DNA of 64,000 nt from Romanomermis culicivorax (taxonomy: Eukaryota; Nematoda; Enoplea; Mermithida; Mermithidae): contig CAWUHX010000294.1 of assembly GCA_963922205.1 (NCBI GenBank), positions 1-64,000 on the forward strand. Reading direction: 5' to 3'. Positions 45,845 through 57,301 of this stretch are shown here, in pieces. The translations under genes were made by a program, and so were the position numbers. Numbering within the stretch: position 1 is the first letter of the stretch; every line of letters begins with the position of its first letter. The notes below the pieces were generated by a model. It was not told where the DNA came from. It searched no databases and worked only from the letters and a program-made list of their open reading frames with translations.

Positions 45845-48800
45845 TCAGTTAGCAATTAAACCATGTAGGGTGTCACTTTGTTGAAGCTTTTCACAATAAC
45901 GCTCTGCTTCATCTCTGACTTTAGAATCAGCTCTGGTTCTCAGTGGCAATTCATTTTTCATATTCTGATATGTAGACAGTTGTTCAAGTTTTGCAAGAAC
46001 TATTTTTCCACTCCCGAACAATTTTATTGCAACTACATTTTCTGGTGAATCTGGGCACTGCTGTCGTGTTTCATCTGGACATAAGACATAACCACACTGC
46101 AGGAAACCCTTGACATTTTTCACTATGACGGCATCACCAACTCTACCACCATTTTCAGTTATAACCCTACGATCAAATGAGTATTGTTCATTCTGATCTT
46201 TAAACTCAGCAACATTCTCTCTGTTATGAGAGGGACTCTCAATTGTGGAAGTCTCAATATCTTTTTGTTGCTTAATTTCGTTGTCTTCCAGTCTGTGGAA
46301 ATACAACCTAAGCTGATTAGCATGAACAGTTCTTTCTGCTCCATGACCATTAGCAGGGCGAATTGTATAATTAAGAAGAGATGGATGAGCCACAATTTGT
46401 AGGGCCCTATCCAATGAGGAGTTAATTTACCTTCCACACCTTTTGCTCACCTACTATTGATCAACCAGACCATCTGCCCTACTTCATACTCCAGTTCCTT
46501 GGCTCTACGATCATAGTTGCGTTTTTGACTAATTTGAGATTTATGTAAAGTTTGGTGAGCCAAGCGTTGAGCAGCTTCAAGTCTCTCTTTCACTATGTTG
46601 ACATCCCATGGACCTTCTGTGGATGTATCAATTGTGGTTCTCAAAATTTGATCCACAGGAAACATTGGTTTTCGTCCATAAATAAGTTCAAATGGACAAA
46701 CTCCGGTAGAAGTTTGCACAGATGTGTTGTAAGCGAACACAACATATGGTAGAAGCTTTGGCCATTCTATATTGTATGCTTCAACACTGGTAGCTAGCAT
46801 CAAAATCAACGTTCGGTTGAAATGTTCAACTAAGCCATCAGTCTCAGGATGATATGGCACTGTAAGGACCTTGTGAATCTCAAGTAACTTACATAATTCC
46901 ACAACTACAGCACCTGTGAACTGTTTCCCTTGATCTGTTAGCAAAGCTTTTGGGACGCCATGTTGTAGTATCACACTCTCTATCAAAAATTTTGCCACAG
47001 TTTCGGCTTTCATATTGTCCAGAGCTTTAGCTATAACCCAACGTGAGAAATATTCTGTACAAACTATGACATACTTGAGGTTGCTTTCTGTGGCCGGTAA
47101 TTGCAGAATATCCATTGCAATCAAATCAAGGATTCTACCAGGAGTGATGCTGTTCAGTGGCGACCTACCTAACTTACCTTTTTTTACTGATTGACAGATT
47201 TTGCAAGTTTGAACCCACTCTTGCACATCAAACCACATAGATGACCACCAGTACTTACTTTGTATTTTCTTCAATGTTTTAACCATTCCCATATGACAAC
47301 CAAAGACAGAGTCATGAAAATATTCTAGAATTGTGTTCCTATGTTTGAGGGGAACAACTAACTGCCACTGTTCTAGATCAGAGAATATTAAGTGACGATA
47401 AAGTTGTTTATCATCAGCCACTACAAAGTCTTTGAATTTGACTTCATATTCTGCTGATGCCTCTGGTATATCATACTGTACTAAATACACCATGATTGGT
47501 TTACAAAACGGATCATTCCATTGATCCAGGCCCCAATTTTTAGGCCAGTCAGACTCGAATTTATTAAGATCTAACCTATCAATTACATAAGAAGCAACAT
47601 TTGCTGCATTCGAGAAAGTAATTTCAAGTGGCATCATTCCAGAAGTTTGTTCTGAAGATTGTGATCCTAGAATTTGAGCGCAAAAAGATTGTTTTTGACA
47701 CTGAAAATCACTATATGTTAATGGTTCGTCATTTAAATTCATATTGCCAAAGTTATCAGCAATATCCGGGCGTCTTGAAAGGCCATCTGCATTCAAATTT
47801 GCATAACCTTTACGGTGATAAAGAACGAATTGATAAGTACCTAATTCTTGTTGCCATCTCAGAATCTTGCCATTATTACCCTTATATTTTTTCAAAGCTG
47901 TGACAGCAGAACTATCTGTCACAAGATCAAACTCACGACCAAAAAGGTAGGGACGAAAAACATTGGTAATCGCCCAAAACACAGCAAGCATTTCTTTTTC
48001 ATTTATATGTAACTTTCTCTCTGAATCAGAAAGCATCCTACTTGCATAAGCTACGGCCCATTCACAATTATCGTCTTGTTGGGCCAGAACAGCTCCGATG
48101 CCTCTGTCACACGCATCAGTATAGACTATAAATCGATTCGTGAAATCAGGGTAACGTAAAGTATGATAATTAAGTGCCTCAGCTTTAAGTTTGTTAAAGA
48201 CATCAGTGCACGCATCAGTCCAAACAAAAGCATGACTACTTTTACATAAATCCATCAATGCTGCTGCTTTCTGTGAAAAGTTGCGGATGAAATGATGATA
48301 ATATTGTACAAAACCTAAAAAAGAGGACAGCTCCTCTTTGTTCTGTGGTATGGGCCAATTTTGAATACATTCGATTTTAGCCAGATCGGGTTTTATCCCC
48401 TCAGGTGATATTATGTGACCTAAAAAGGGTACCGATTTTCTACAAAAAAGACACTTCTTCGCTTTGAGTGTCAACCCTGCTTCTCTCAAACGGTCAAACA
48501 CTTGTTTCAAGTGTGCCAAATGTTCTGCAAATGACTTGGAATAAATGATGATATCATCCAAGTACACCAGACAAAAGTTCCAGCAATGGCGACCTAAAAC
48601 GACATCCATGAGTCTTTGAAAAGTCGATGGTGCATTGCATAATCCAAATGGCATCACTGTGAACTCGAAAAGACCTTTTCTGGTGGCGAATGAAGTCTTT
48701 TCTTTACTTTCTTCCTCCAGTTCTACTTGCCAGTATCCATGAGACAAGTAGAAAAGTTTTGCAGTTCCCAATGCATCCAGAGTCTCATCAATTCGGGGAA

Positions 48801-49611
48801 AAGGATAGACATCTTTCTTGGTTATGGAATTAAGCATTCAAAAATCAATGCATGGCCTCCATGTGCCATCCTTCTTCTGAACCAAAACGAAATTAGCTCT
48901 GTACGGACTACATAAGCTCTGAACAACACCTGTGTTCAACATATTCTCCACTTTTTCATCGATTATCACCTTCTGTGCCTCTGGAATTCTCCTCATCAGT
49001 TGCACAGATGGACTCGAGTTACCTGTATCAATATTGTGTTTCACAACATTGGTACGACCAATTCTACCTGTTACTTCTGTAAACAGATCAGAATTCTGCT
49101 TCAAAAACGCCAAGAGCTCATTTTTATCAACTTCATTCAAAACTGAATCCATTCCAGTGGAGGAAGATAGTATTTCGCAAAATACTGGGTCATCCTGACA
49201 ACCCTCCACCAGAATCTGCTTACCAGTCCCACTGGCTTCCACAGGCGTCTGACTCGACGAACCCTGTCTGCAATGTTCATTCACTGTGCACTGTGAAGAA
49301 CACACTGGAACACCCTGTTCCTTATCTGGGAGCGACCCACTTACTTGTGCCACAACATTGGCTAAGCGGGCAAAACAACTAGCTCGGGCGACAACACTTT
49401 CCTGGTCCAGTGGAAATAACGTTCCTACCACTGTACCCTTTTCACACAACAACGCGTTACCTTCGAAATTCACAAACATGACAGGAATGCGTCCATTCCT
49501 GACTTCCACAAACGAATTGGTGCCACAGAAGTTGTCTTTTGTTGAAAATTTTGAAATGCTTTCCATTAAACCAGTGACACCATCTACTCTTTCATCGGCT
49601 AGGCCATAAGC
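45845..49611 (-). pseudogene. RT-RNase H-integrase part of the young Ty3 polyprotein
   Basis: Visible: GTWRPCIDF and the TGA at 48838 (before MLNSITKKD), VMPFGLCNAPSTFQRLM, the RT box CLVYLDDIIIYSKSF; RNase H FIVYTDACDRGIGAVLAQQ, INEKEMLAVFWAI, LVTDSSAVTAL and GYANLNADGLSRR; integrase HHCC finger (CHMG, CKICQS), DDE residues AMDILQLP, LLTDQGKQF, ETDGLVEHFNRTL, then VGQMVWLINSR. A second TGA at 46447-46449 and a one-base loss in an A run near 46396 separate the C-terminal ~190 codons. In the motif A position the sequence reads KLFYLSHGYWQVELEE, so the first catalytic Asp is absent; compared with the family a three-codon deletion is likely. Confidence 0.88.
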
Positions 49612-52031
49612 CTAGACTATTGCACTCGGTGGAACGACTACAGTACTTTCACAAGTTATAGAACAGACAAAAGATGAGGAATACTCTTTAGATACAAAAG
49701 GAATTTGAATTTCGAAACTATTCGGACAAATTACTCGCACCAACCGTTGAGGAATATCGACAAATATGTTACCATCTGACATGGCCTCTGCACCCAGCAA
49801 AATTTTGTAAGGCAGGGTTTCAACAAGTAAGAATGACGTTTTGAAAGTGAACGAATTATGACCTTTGCCCAATGTGATTGCAGTGAAAACTTCACTCAGA
49901 ACTGTAATAGGTTCTGCTGATAAACTCTTAATACTCGTGATATTGGTGGACTTATAAACAAATTTCTCGCCTTTATCTTGTAAAAGCTGGAGAAAATCTA
50001 AACGGATAATGTTGCACAAGCTCCCATTGTCTACAAGGATGTAGCATCGAGTTCTGCTTTCACCAACATGAACATAGATATTAGCATGTAACTTTGTATT
50101 AGCATGTTTCACAGCTGAAGTTTGTTCAGCAATAACACCAAAAGCAGAGGAAAATCGGTGATTTGCTCGATAAGTACCATTAGAATTAGAATTTGTTGTA
50201 GGTCTCGAATTTGTAGCATGAGAAGTTCCAGGATTTTGTCCAGGTGCTCTTACTGTTGCAGACGGACACTGATAAGCTCTATGCCCTTCGCCATTACAAT
50301 TGAAACAAACAGACGGACGGGACTGACTAATATTTGGACAGTCTTTTTTATAGTGGCCTGGCTGATTACACCCAAAACATTTGGAATCGGACGATGTAGG
50401 GCCATGAAAATTTTTAGGATTTTGTTGGAAAAGATTAGGATTTTGGAATGAAAAAGATTGATTATGGTTAGGTTTACGGGCACCAAATGGAATATTTTGC
50501 CTGGATTCGAAATCTTTCTTAGGCGAACTAGTTTTACCAATACCCTCAAAACCTTTCGTAGAAGATAAACCCGAGTTTCGGAGTTTAGCTAACTGACAGA
50601 GCGAAATTTCGTTTTCAGCAAAGTTAATTGCTTCATCCAAGGTCGCGCATTTCTGTTTGAACAGTTCTAGGCGTAGATTTTCATCACACAGAGCTTCGAT
50701 GTACAAATTAACCAATTCGGATTCGTCAAAACCAGGTTTTTTGTTTATATAAGCATTTCTAGCTTTTTCTCTGGAATCTTTCGAAAAATCTAGAATGCTT
50801 TCATCAACCTTTTGACCTCTTCGACGCAACTCATTTTTGAGCCTGTCAAAATGCTGAGATGGAACTAGTTTTTGAACCAGCTCCTGTTTAAGTTTTGTCC
50901 AATCTTTCCGACAATCTTACTCCATTGAATCAAGAATGGATGCTGCACGACCTTCAGTTAAGTTAACTACAAGCCAACATTTATACTCATCAGACCAGTC
51001 TGAAATATGAGCTGTACGTTCGAGTTTGGCCAACCATTCGAGAAATTCTTCAGGGGAAGAACCATTACAACACTTGAATTGACGCGGAACCTTGAAATTA
51101 TCTTTATCAGTATGTGACAAATTTGTTTTATTTGGCGAATCGAACTCGAACTGTTTAGCTTGAGAATTGTGCTTGGGAGTCTCAAGATTTGCTTGAGAAG
51201 CCCCAGAAATGTTTTTAACATCATCATCATCAACTGAATCGAGATTCTTCTGACAAAGTTGCAACTGAATTTTCTTGATCTCCGATCTGTTCGAATCAAC
51301 AGCAGAATACAAAGTCGAAACATGACCATCAATTTTCGAGAACAAATCCCTACACACATTATCGAGACAATCAATAGAACCTTGCGTTTCTTTCACACGT
51401 GATTCAAAATTTTGTTTCAAATCAGAGAAAGTTTGAGATTTTTCGAAACCAATTTTGATAGAACAAATTCGATGTCGAGTTCCATGGCAGTTTTAAAATT
51501 GTAGAAAACGTCCTTCAACTGAGCCAGCTCAACAAAGTGAGAACTAAAGATCTGCTTCAGTTCAGCACTACTTATCTTTAATTCAGTTATCATTTCCTCG
51601 AAGTGTTTTGTAGACGCAAGTTCAGTGTTCAGATTTTTATGAGTGAAAGGATGATTAGTTGCTTTTACATGTGCACTAGTGGACTCTTCATCTTCTGACT
51701 CCGATAAGTTTGGATCAGTTTTATCAGTAGGACCAAAAAATTGTTTTGGAACACTACTATCATCATTCATTACAGCACACTCTTCATCAGAAACGGGCAA
51801 CTTGAACATAAAGCTGTCTATATTCTTATACCTTTTCTTAGACCTTTTCAAGCTTTCAACAACATAATTTTGTAATGCTGCTGTTAACGCCTCTTTGTCA
51901 GCTGGATCAACTTTTAGGCCATACTCATTATCAAGTTGTTTAAACCAGGGCGAGTCAGATGGCGCGTTTATAATATCATTAATATTAACAGTAACAAAAT
52001 TTGGTTTCTTACCAATATTCGACGCATCCAT
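49612..52031 (-). pseudogene. Gag and protease part of the young Ty3 polyprotein
   Basis: Start ATG at 52031 (MDASNIGKKPNF). An acidic and coiled-coil N-terminal part is followed by a capsid-like retrotransposon gag domain (SPEEFLEWLAKLERTAH), two CCHC zinc knuckles (CFGCNQPGHYKKDC and CFNCNGEGHRAYQC) and a protease with ILVDNGSLCNII and YKILLGAEAMSDGN. The protease signature has Asn where Thr or Ser is usual (DNG). Lesions: a one-base deletion in an A run near 51465, TAA at 50917-50919 and TAG at 49612-49614. Apart from the deletion, gag, protease and pol share one frame, so a single polyprotein is likely. Confidence 0.88.
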
Positions 52032-52189
52032 GTCCAAAAATTGAAAAGGAACGCAAGAATAAATTCGACCGATATTTTGACAAAAACAAATTAAGTGACC
52101 AGTGTATATTTTTTTCTTTTGAGACTAGACTCGCAACTCCTCCTCCTTGTCTGACCATTGGCGACTCCTACTGCCTGTCTTCCTTGTTT

Positions 52190-52207
52190 TTCCCGCCTAA
52201 CGCACCA
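52190..52207 (-). promoter_or_regulatory. Primer binding site of the young Ty3 element
   Basis: On the minus strand TGGTGCGTTAGGCGGGAA directly follows the 5' LTR. It begins TGG and is the complement expected for the 3' end of a tRNA; the tRNA was not identified. Confidence 0.8.
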
Positions 52208-52617
52208 TGTAATGGTTTGCCTATGGATAGTAGGAGATAAAGGGACCGGGTTCTGCTTTGGACAAAGTCCACCGAGCTACTGTAGGTTGGCGCCTGATTT
52301 ATTATTAAGAACAAAAAGAGAAAGAAAAGATGCCTCACCAGTGGGCTACGAAAAACAACAACAATGAATCTCTACCAACAGAAAAATAAACGTTTTCAAA
52401 ACAACGGTGAAAACTGATACAAAGAACAGTTGGCCGAAAAACGTCGCGAAAAAAAGTGCATTGGGTGGTCTAAAAAATGAGGAAAAACAAAAGAAAATGA
52501 AACAGAAGTCAAACAGACGTGCAAATATTGGAAATGCGATACAGGAGAAAGAAAAACAAAAAAATAGGCTAGAACAAATAAAGTTTGGAATAAACAAAAA
52601 AATTTGATTATACTACA
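52208..52617 (-). repeat. 5' LTR of the young Ty3 element
   Basis: It matches the other LTR end to end at 410 bp. The element promoter should lie within it. The right flank repeats CCAT. Confidence 0.93.
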
Positions 52618-52669
52618 CCATCACCTAACTCATTAAAGACAATACCTACAACAGATAACATTATAAATA

Positions 52670-54020
52670 ATGAGAACGTTTGATGATCAATTTTATATCA
52701 CTTTACCTAGTAATAGCCAATAGGGAAAACTACCCTCAGATTTTTCAGCCCATCTACCCTACTGTCTGAAGCTAGATGGTAGTTGGGAGGTAGGGTTAAG
52801 TGAAATAATATACCCCTATAAATGGGCTACAATTTCCAATCATGGTGGAGATAATGTAATAACATTAACTGTAGATGGTGTTGGTAATGAAGTTGAACCT
52901 ATTAAAGAAATTAAAATTATAGTTTTTGAAAAACATTACTTTACAGTATCTGAGTTAATTGACGGATTTAATGCAAAAATTGGAGCAGCAATTGCAGGAA
53001 CTGACATTGAAATCATGTTTCCATATGATGAACATGGTTGAGGTTTGGTTGATTTGAAAATAAAATGTCCTACAAGCTTGCGGAGAATGGATCTAGGCAA
53101 ATGTTTAATGAAAATTCTAGGTTTTAGTGCTACCAATACTGCTTCTAATGCAACTGCCAAAGATTTTTTAATAGAAGTGTGAATATTAACCTATATACTG
53201 TTGGAAAAAAACCCCAAAAGTATAATGCGCATATTCCACCATCCAAAGCGATTTTTCTTGCTGAGCCAGGAAATAAGCATATATATATGTGAGAATTCAG
53301 CCACCAAATTTAAACGATTTACAGAGTTTTTATGTTTACTGTAATACACTTGAAAATCAAATTGTCTGAAATACTTTAGCGCCACTTTTAGGTATAGTAA
53401 ATGTGCAGACAAAATACAAGGATATTGTAAGGTGATCATATGAAACACCTCGTTGGGGCCGTCTTAGTCTAGTGGTTATCACCTCTGACTGCTAGTCTCA
53501 AGAACCAGGTTCAATTCCGGGTGTAACCCGAAATTGAATTTCTGGTAGCTGGCCCAGGCAGACACAGCCTTTCATCCTCTCGGGGTAGATGAATTGTGTA
53601 GGCGAGCTTGGAACGATGCTTGCCGGGGCCCACTCAGCCCAGTTAGCATGTTGGCAATAGTGCAGCGAATGAGGAGGTGGGCCTATTCCATTATGAGGTA
53701 GGTAGCTGATCAAGTCCTGCTTGTCAGGCAGACGCCAGCCTGTGGAATGTGGCCTCCACTAGGCAGTAAAAAGCAGCTGAAGAGTGCCTCTCATACAAGG
53801 TGGGCACTTGTATGACCCTATAGTCCTGTAAAGCCTGCCTCTCCGGCTATAGGAAAATGGGTAGGTGTACCCACAAAAATTTAAAGAAAAAAAATAAAAA
53901 AAATGAAAAAAAACACCTCCCTATATACACATTCAATTAAAAGAAATTACTGTACTCAAAATTAATATAAAAAACAGTGTGATATAAAATATAAAAAAAT
54001 TAATATTAAAAACATACATG
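52670..54020 (+). pseudogene. Maverick minor capsid (penton-like) protein, split by a SINE
   Basis: ATG 52670 opens with FDDQFYITLPSNSQ, then FSAHLPYCLKLDGSWEVGLS and EIIYPYKW, the N-terminal signature of the Polinton minor capsid protein. Downstream, after a frameshift near 53240, PPNLNDLQSFYVYCNTLENQ and NTLAPLLGIVNVQTKYKDIV are also typical. The SINE at 53452-53910 falls near the 3' end, after SYETP; the frame resumes with PYIHIQLKE. Stops include TAG at about 52721, TGA at about 53038 and two more near 53180 and 53370. Confidence 0.68.
53452..53910 (+). mobile_element. tRNA-derived SINE with target duplication and A-rich tail
   Basis: The head contains RNA polymerase III promoter boxes: box A TTAGTCTAGTGG (53464-53475) and box B GGTTCAATTCC (53508-53518), in tRNA spacing. 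A ~360 bp unrelated body follows, then an A-rich tail (53876-53910). AAACACCTC flanks both sides (53443-53451 and 53911-53919), a 9 bp target duplication. It is inserted in the minor capsid gene of the Maverick. Confidence 0.88.
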
Positions 54021-54446
54021 TAATTGGGGGGAAGTGCTATGGGAAGCCCCCCTTCAGAAATCGTCGACCACATAGCTAGCCATTGGGCAACCACCCCCCA
54101 ATTTTCCAATCCTATGGCTAGCCATACGGTAGCTGTAAGAACCCCCATACTTTTGGTCCAAAAAATAATGAGAAATGTTAATTTTTTGATGAAAAATTTC
54201 AATTTTTGAACAAAAAATGGTCAAAAAAGTGAATTTTCTGGGTGTTTCGCACCATGAATTAATTTTTCTGGTCTTTTTAGAAAAAATTACTATTTTTCAA
54301 ACTATTTTTCGGACTTATTTCGTGAAAAAAAATCGATTTTTTTCCTTGAGAGAACCCTCCCCCCAAACTTTTGGGAATTACTGACCCACGGGCCAAAAAA
54401 AGTCCTCCAAGCCTCCCCCAGACCTTGGGGCTTTGTTACATGTATG
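54013..54446. mobile_element. Possible short TIR element
   Basis: CATACATGTAA (54013-54023) and TTACATGTATG (54436-54446) are exact inverted ends of a 434 bp block with G/C homopolymer runs (GGGGGGAAG, CCCCCC) unlike its surroundings. No target duplication was resolved. It lies between the minor capsid and pVI/PX-like genes. Confidence 0.4.
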
Positions 54447-54633
54447 GTATGAATGAATTTATACAATCCCAGTTTGGGAACACTATAGTTAAATTACATT
54501 TCTGGCGATGTACTCCTTTATTCCTATAATAATAATGGTATCAAATTTTTACTAGCATTTATTCATTAATTTGCATTTGGACACATTGTCCTCTGGTTGA
54601 ATTTTCGCAAATGCTCTTAATTTATTTATTCAC

Positions 54634-55138
54634 TTGTTCATTTTGATTTACAAAGCAAGATATGCATATGGTATTTTTCCCAAAGCTGTTGATTACTGGG
54701 TCAATATTTATCAACATAGCATTCAAGATAATCAATTCCAACTAGGTGGAGCCTTAAGAAGTTTTAGAGTAGCAAACCCCTTTTATTATAGACACCAGGG
54801 AGCAGGAGTCCATAATTTTTTCAAGAGTTTGTGGTGTCTAACTATGCCTTTGTTAAAGTCCACAGGAAAGCATGCACTTGCTGCAGGTTTTAAAATTGCA
54901 GGTGATGTAGTAGAAGGTCGTTCTTTTAAACAAAGTCTTGCTGACCATAGACAAATGCAGCAGGCAACTTATTACACGAGATGGGTGACTGCATTCAGAA
55001 AAGAAAAGGTTTAGGGAAGCATAAACATATAAATTCTATGGTACATATAAAGGACAATAAAAAGTAGAATAATGGTCATCATCATCATCATCATCAACAT
55101 CAAAAACAACATAAATGTAAATATCTAAAACAACATTC
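54634..55138 (+). pseudogene. Maverick pVI/PX-like virion protein
   Basis: The frame shows FYYRHQGAGVHNFFKSLWCL, then MPLLKSTGKHALAAGFKIAG and DVVEG, the pattern of the Polinton PX protein related to adenoviral minor core or membrane-lytic proteins. No in-frame ATG is seen at the start (the open frame begins at a TTG), so an upstream exon or start change is likely. After the TAG at 55012-55014 a shifted frame gives a basic tail (GLGKHKHINSM) and a His6-Gln-His run. Confidence 0.62.
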
Positions 55139-55195
55139 CTCATTCTTAAAATAGACTCCACTTAGAGTAGTTGGTTTCAAGGATATCTATTCAAA

Positions 55196-56620
55196 ATGAG
55201 TAAATTTATTGATGCTGAATCATCTCCTAGTAGTAAAACTGAACTAGATTTATTTACCCTACCTCCAACACAGATTGCTATTCGTAGAAGTTTTTGGTCT
55301 GAAATTCATCTCCAAAATCCCTGAACTAATGAGGGACTGTACGAGTTTGTTATTTCACCTGATTCATATATGCTGGATTTATCAAAAAATTCTATATACT
55401 TTACTATTCGAATCACAAAAGCTAGTGGTGCTGCTTGCAATTTAACATCCGATGCCAACAACAATCTCAACAGTAACATTATAGCAACAATTAATTTGAT
55501 CCCCAAAACATTTTTTAAACAGATCAAAATTTATTTAAATGGAAAATTATTATCCGACAGGTAAGTTTAATAATTAAATGTATGTTCACATGTTTTTTTA
55601 AATTTCAACATTTTAACATTTTAGTGGGGATAGATACGCTTAGGGATCTTATTTGGAAACACAATTGAACTATGGTTGTGATGCTAAATCAATGCATGTC
55701 ACAGCTGCAGGTTATACTTTTGAAAATGATGATATTCTTGATATAAATAAAAACAAATGTGCTTTGGAAAGAAGGCAAATGTTCAAAAACAGTACAGTTA
55801 TTCAGTTAATGGCCCCCATACATGCTAATCTATTTATGCAAGAATGCTTTCGATTGAATCAATGTACCTTGAAAATTGATTTGTACAGGCATAGAGATGA
55901 TTTTTGTTTGCAGAAATTTATATCTACTAACAATAAAGCTTATAAGATTGAAGTTAAAAGCATGTCTTTATTTATTAAAAAGGTTGAAGTTGCAGATAAT
56001 ATTAATCTAGCTATTGAATATATGTTACAAAGCACTGCTGCAAAATGCCCAATTCGACAGTGTCATGTTACAAGTCTATATAAAGTCCTTCAGCTCCTCT
56101 AAACTCATTGTTCACAGGTCCCTTACCTCGTCCTCTTTCTGTGGCGCTTGTTGACGGCACTGCTGCTAGGGGAGATTATTATCAAAGCCCCTTCAATTTC
56201 ATACATTTTAGATTAATTGAGATTAAAATAACTAGCAGTGCTACAACATTACCTACTACTCCTTATATGTTAAATTTTACAGAAAACTTATATTTGTGTA
56301 CTTTCATACAATTATTTGAAGGTGTACGAATTGGTACAGATAACAAGGGTAACAAAATTACTTGAAATTCTTTTACAACACATAATGCACTTTTTGTTTT
56401 TGATTTGACTCCTTGCAGTATGGATGGTAATTTTTGGGAACTTGTACCTGAAGGGACCACCAGTTTACAAATGAATTTTGGTGAGGATATACTTGATGGA
56501 GGTATTGAAACACTTATATATGCAGAATTTGACTCTCTCCTATTGATTGACAAAAGTCATGAAACTTTTATGGATTATAGTATTCAAATGAGCTATATAT
56601 CTGTATTATGTACATCCTAA
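55196..56620 (+). pseudogene. Maverick double jelly-roll major capsid protein, one intron, broken
   Basis: Starts MSKFIDAESS with KTELDLFTLPPTQIAIRRSF, then YMLDLSKNSIYF, FFKQIKIYLNGKLLSDS, GSYLETQLNYGCDAK, MHVTAAGYTFEN, APIHANLFMQECFRLNQCTL and, in the second half, DYYQSPFNFIHFRLIEI and LFVFDLTPCSMDG, IYAEFDSLLLID: the hallmarks of the Polinton hexon-like capsid protein. A 64 bp GT-AG intron at 55561-55624 joins in frame. Lesions: TGA at about 55322, TAG at about 55639, a frameshift near 56085 and TGA near 56363. Confidence 0.82.
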
Positions 56621-57301
56621 TTTTTTATTATAAAAGACATTTATATTTTTGTTGTTTATACTATCCTTCTAATTACCTATTATTATTTAGAGCTAGTCTA
56701 CCTGCAGAAAAACTCTATAAAAGACAACAAATCTCAATATAAGCGACACTACTTTTCATGCAATGATTTTTGCACCTGGTCTCTACATCTCACTCACTCT
56801 TTCATTCATTGATGCACCTCTAATTATTCTATTATAATAACCTGTTTTTCTACTACAGTAACCCTTTTCATTTTCCATCAGATGACACACTAGAACTCTA
56901 GAGTAACAACAACTAATATAATTATTTTTAAACATATTATACAACAACAGAATAAAAATATATACAAATAATACCTAAAGATAAAAAACATTAAGTTTTA
57001 AAAACTTTTGCAGAACTTTTTTACTGAAGTCCCAGATAGCATCACAGTGATTTTGACTTTTCACTGAAGGAGACACTTCGCGGCACTGCTGGTTAAGAAA
57101 TTCTCACTTTTACATTTGCACCTGCATCACATATGGTGAGCCCCATTCAGTAAAATTTCTGCGATGATACATTCCATGCAGTAGGTCCAGTGAACAAAAA
57201 CATTCTAGTGCATTACAGTAATTTTGTCTTCCTTGAAATGAAGAAACTTGCGAAACTCAAGAAACTCTGGCTGAGGGAATCACGGCCTATATATTTGTGT
57301 T
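56621..57301. other. Spacer after the Maverick capsid gene
   Basis: No gene supported; AT-rich. The right terminus of the Maverick should lie here or beyond, but I found no inverted match to the sequence left of the polymerase gene. Confidence 0.5.

Larger units (their letters stand above)
42873..52617 (-). mobile_element. Young Ty3/gypsy LTR retrotransposon with a third ORF
   Basis: LTRs of 410 bp (42873-43282 and 52208-52617) differ at about seven positions (roughly 98% identity). CCAT flanks both sides (42869-42872 and 52618-52621), a 4 bp target duplication. In minus-strand order: LTR, primer binding site, gag-protease-RT-RNase H-integrase in essentially one frame, a separate third ORF, LTR. 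It inserted into the Maverick between the protease and minor capsid genes. Premature stops and an RT lesion show it is defective despite its youth. Confidence 0.93.
28670..56620. mobile_element. Decayed Polinton/Maverick DNA transposon (virus-like), heavily interrupted
   Basis: The region carries the Polinton gene set: protein-primed DNA polymerase B (minus strand), packaging ATPase, chromodomain integrase, adenain-like cysteine protease, minor capsid protein, pVI/PX-like protein and double jelly-roll major capsid protein (plus strand). Every recognised core gene carries stops or frameshifts. Later insertions include a foldback element, a MITE-1 copy, a 1.05 kb TIR element, a 9.7 kb Ty3/gypsy element and a SINE. 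Without the Ty3, SINE and TIR insertions the element is about 16-17 kb, normal for Polintons. Terminal inverted repeats and the 6 bp target duplication were not found, so the limits given are those of the outermost genes. Confidence 0.85.

Noticed and set aside
53456..53530. Functional tRNA gene
   Set aside because: Boxes A and B are present but the acceptor stem does not pair and an A-tailed body with a target duplication follows, so it is a SINE head.
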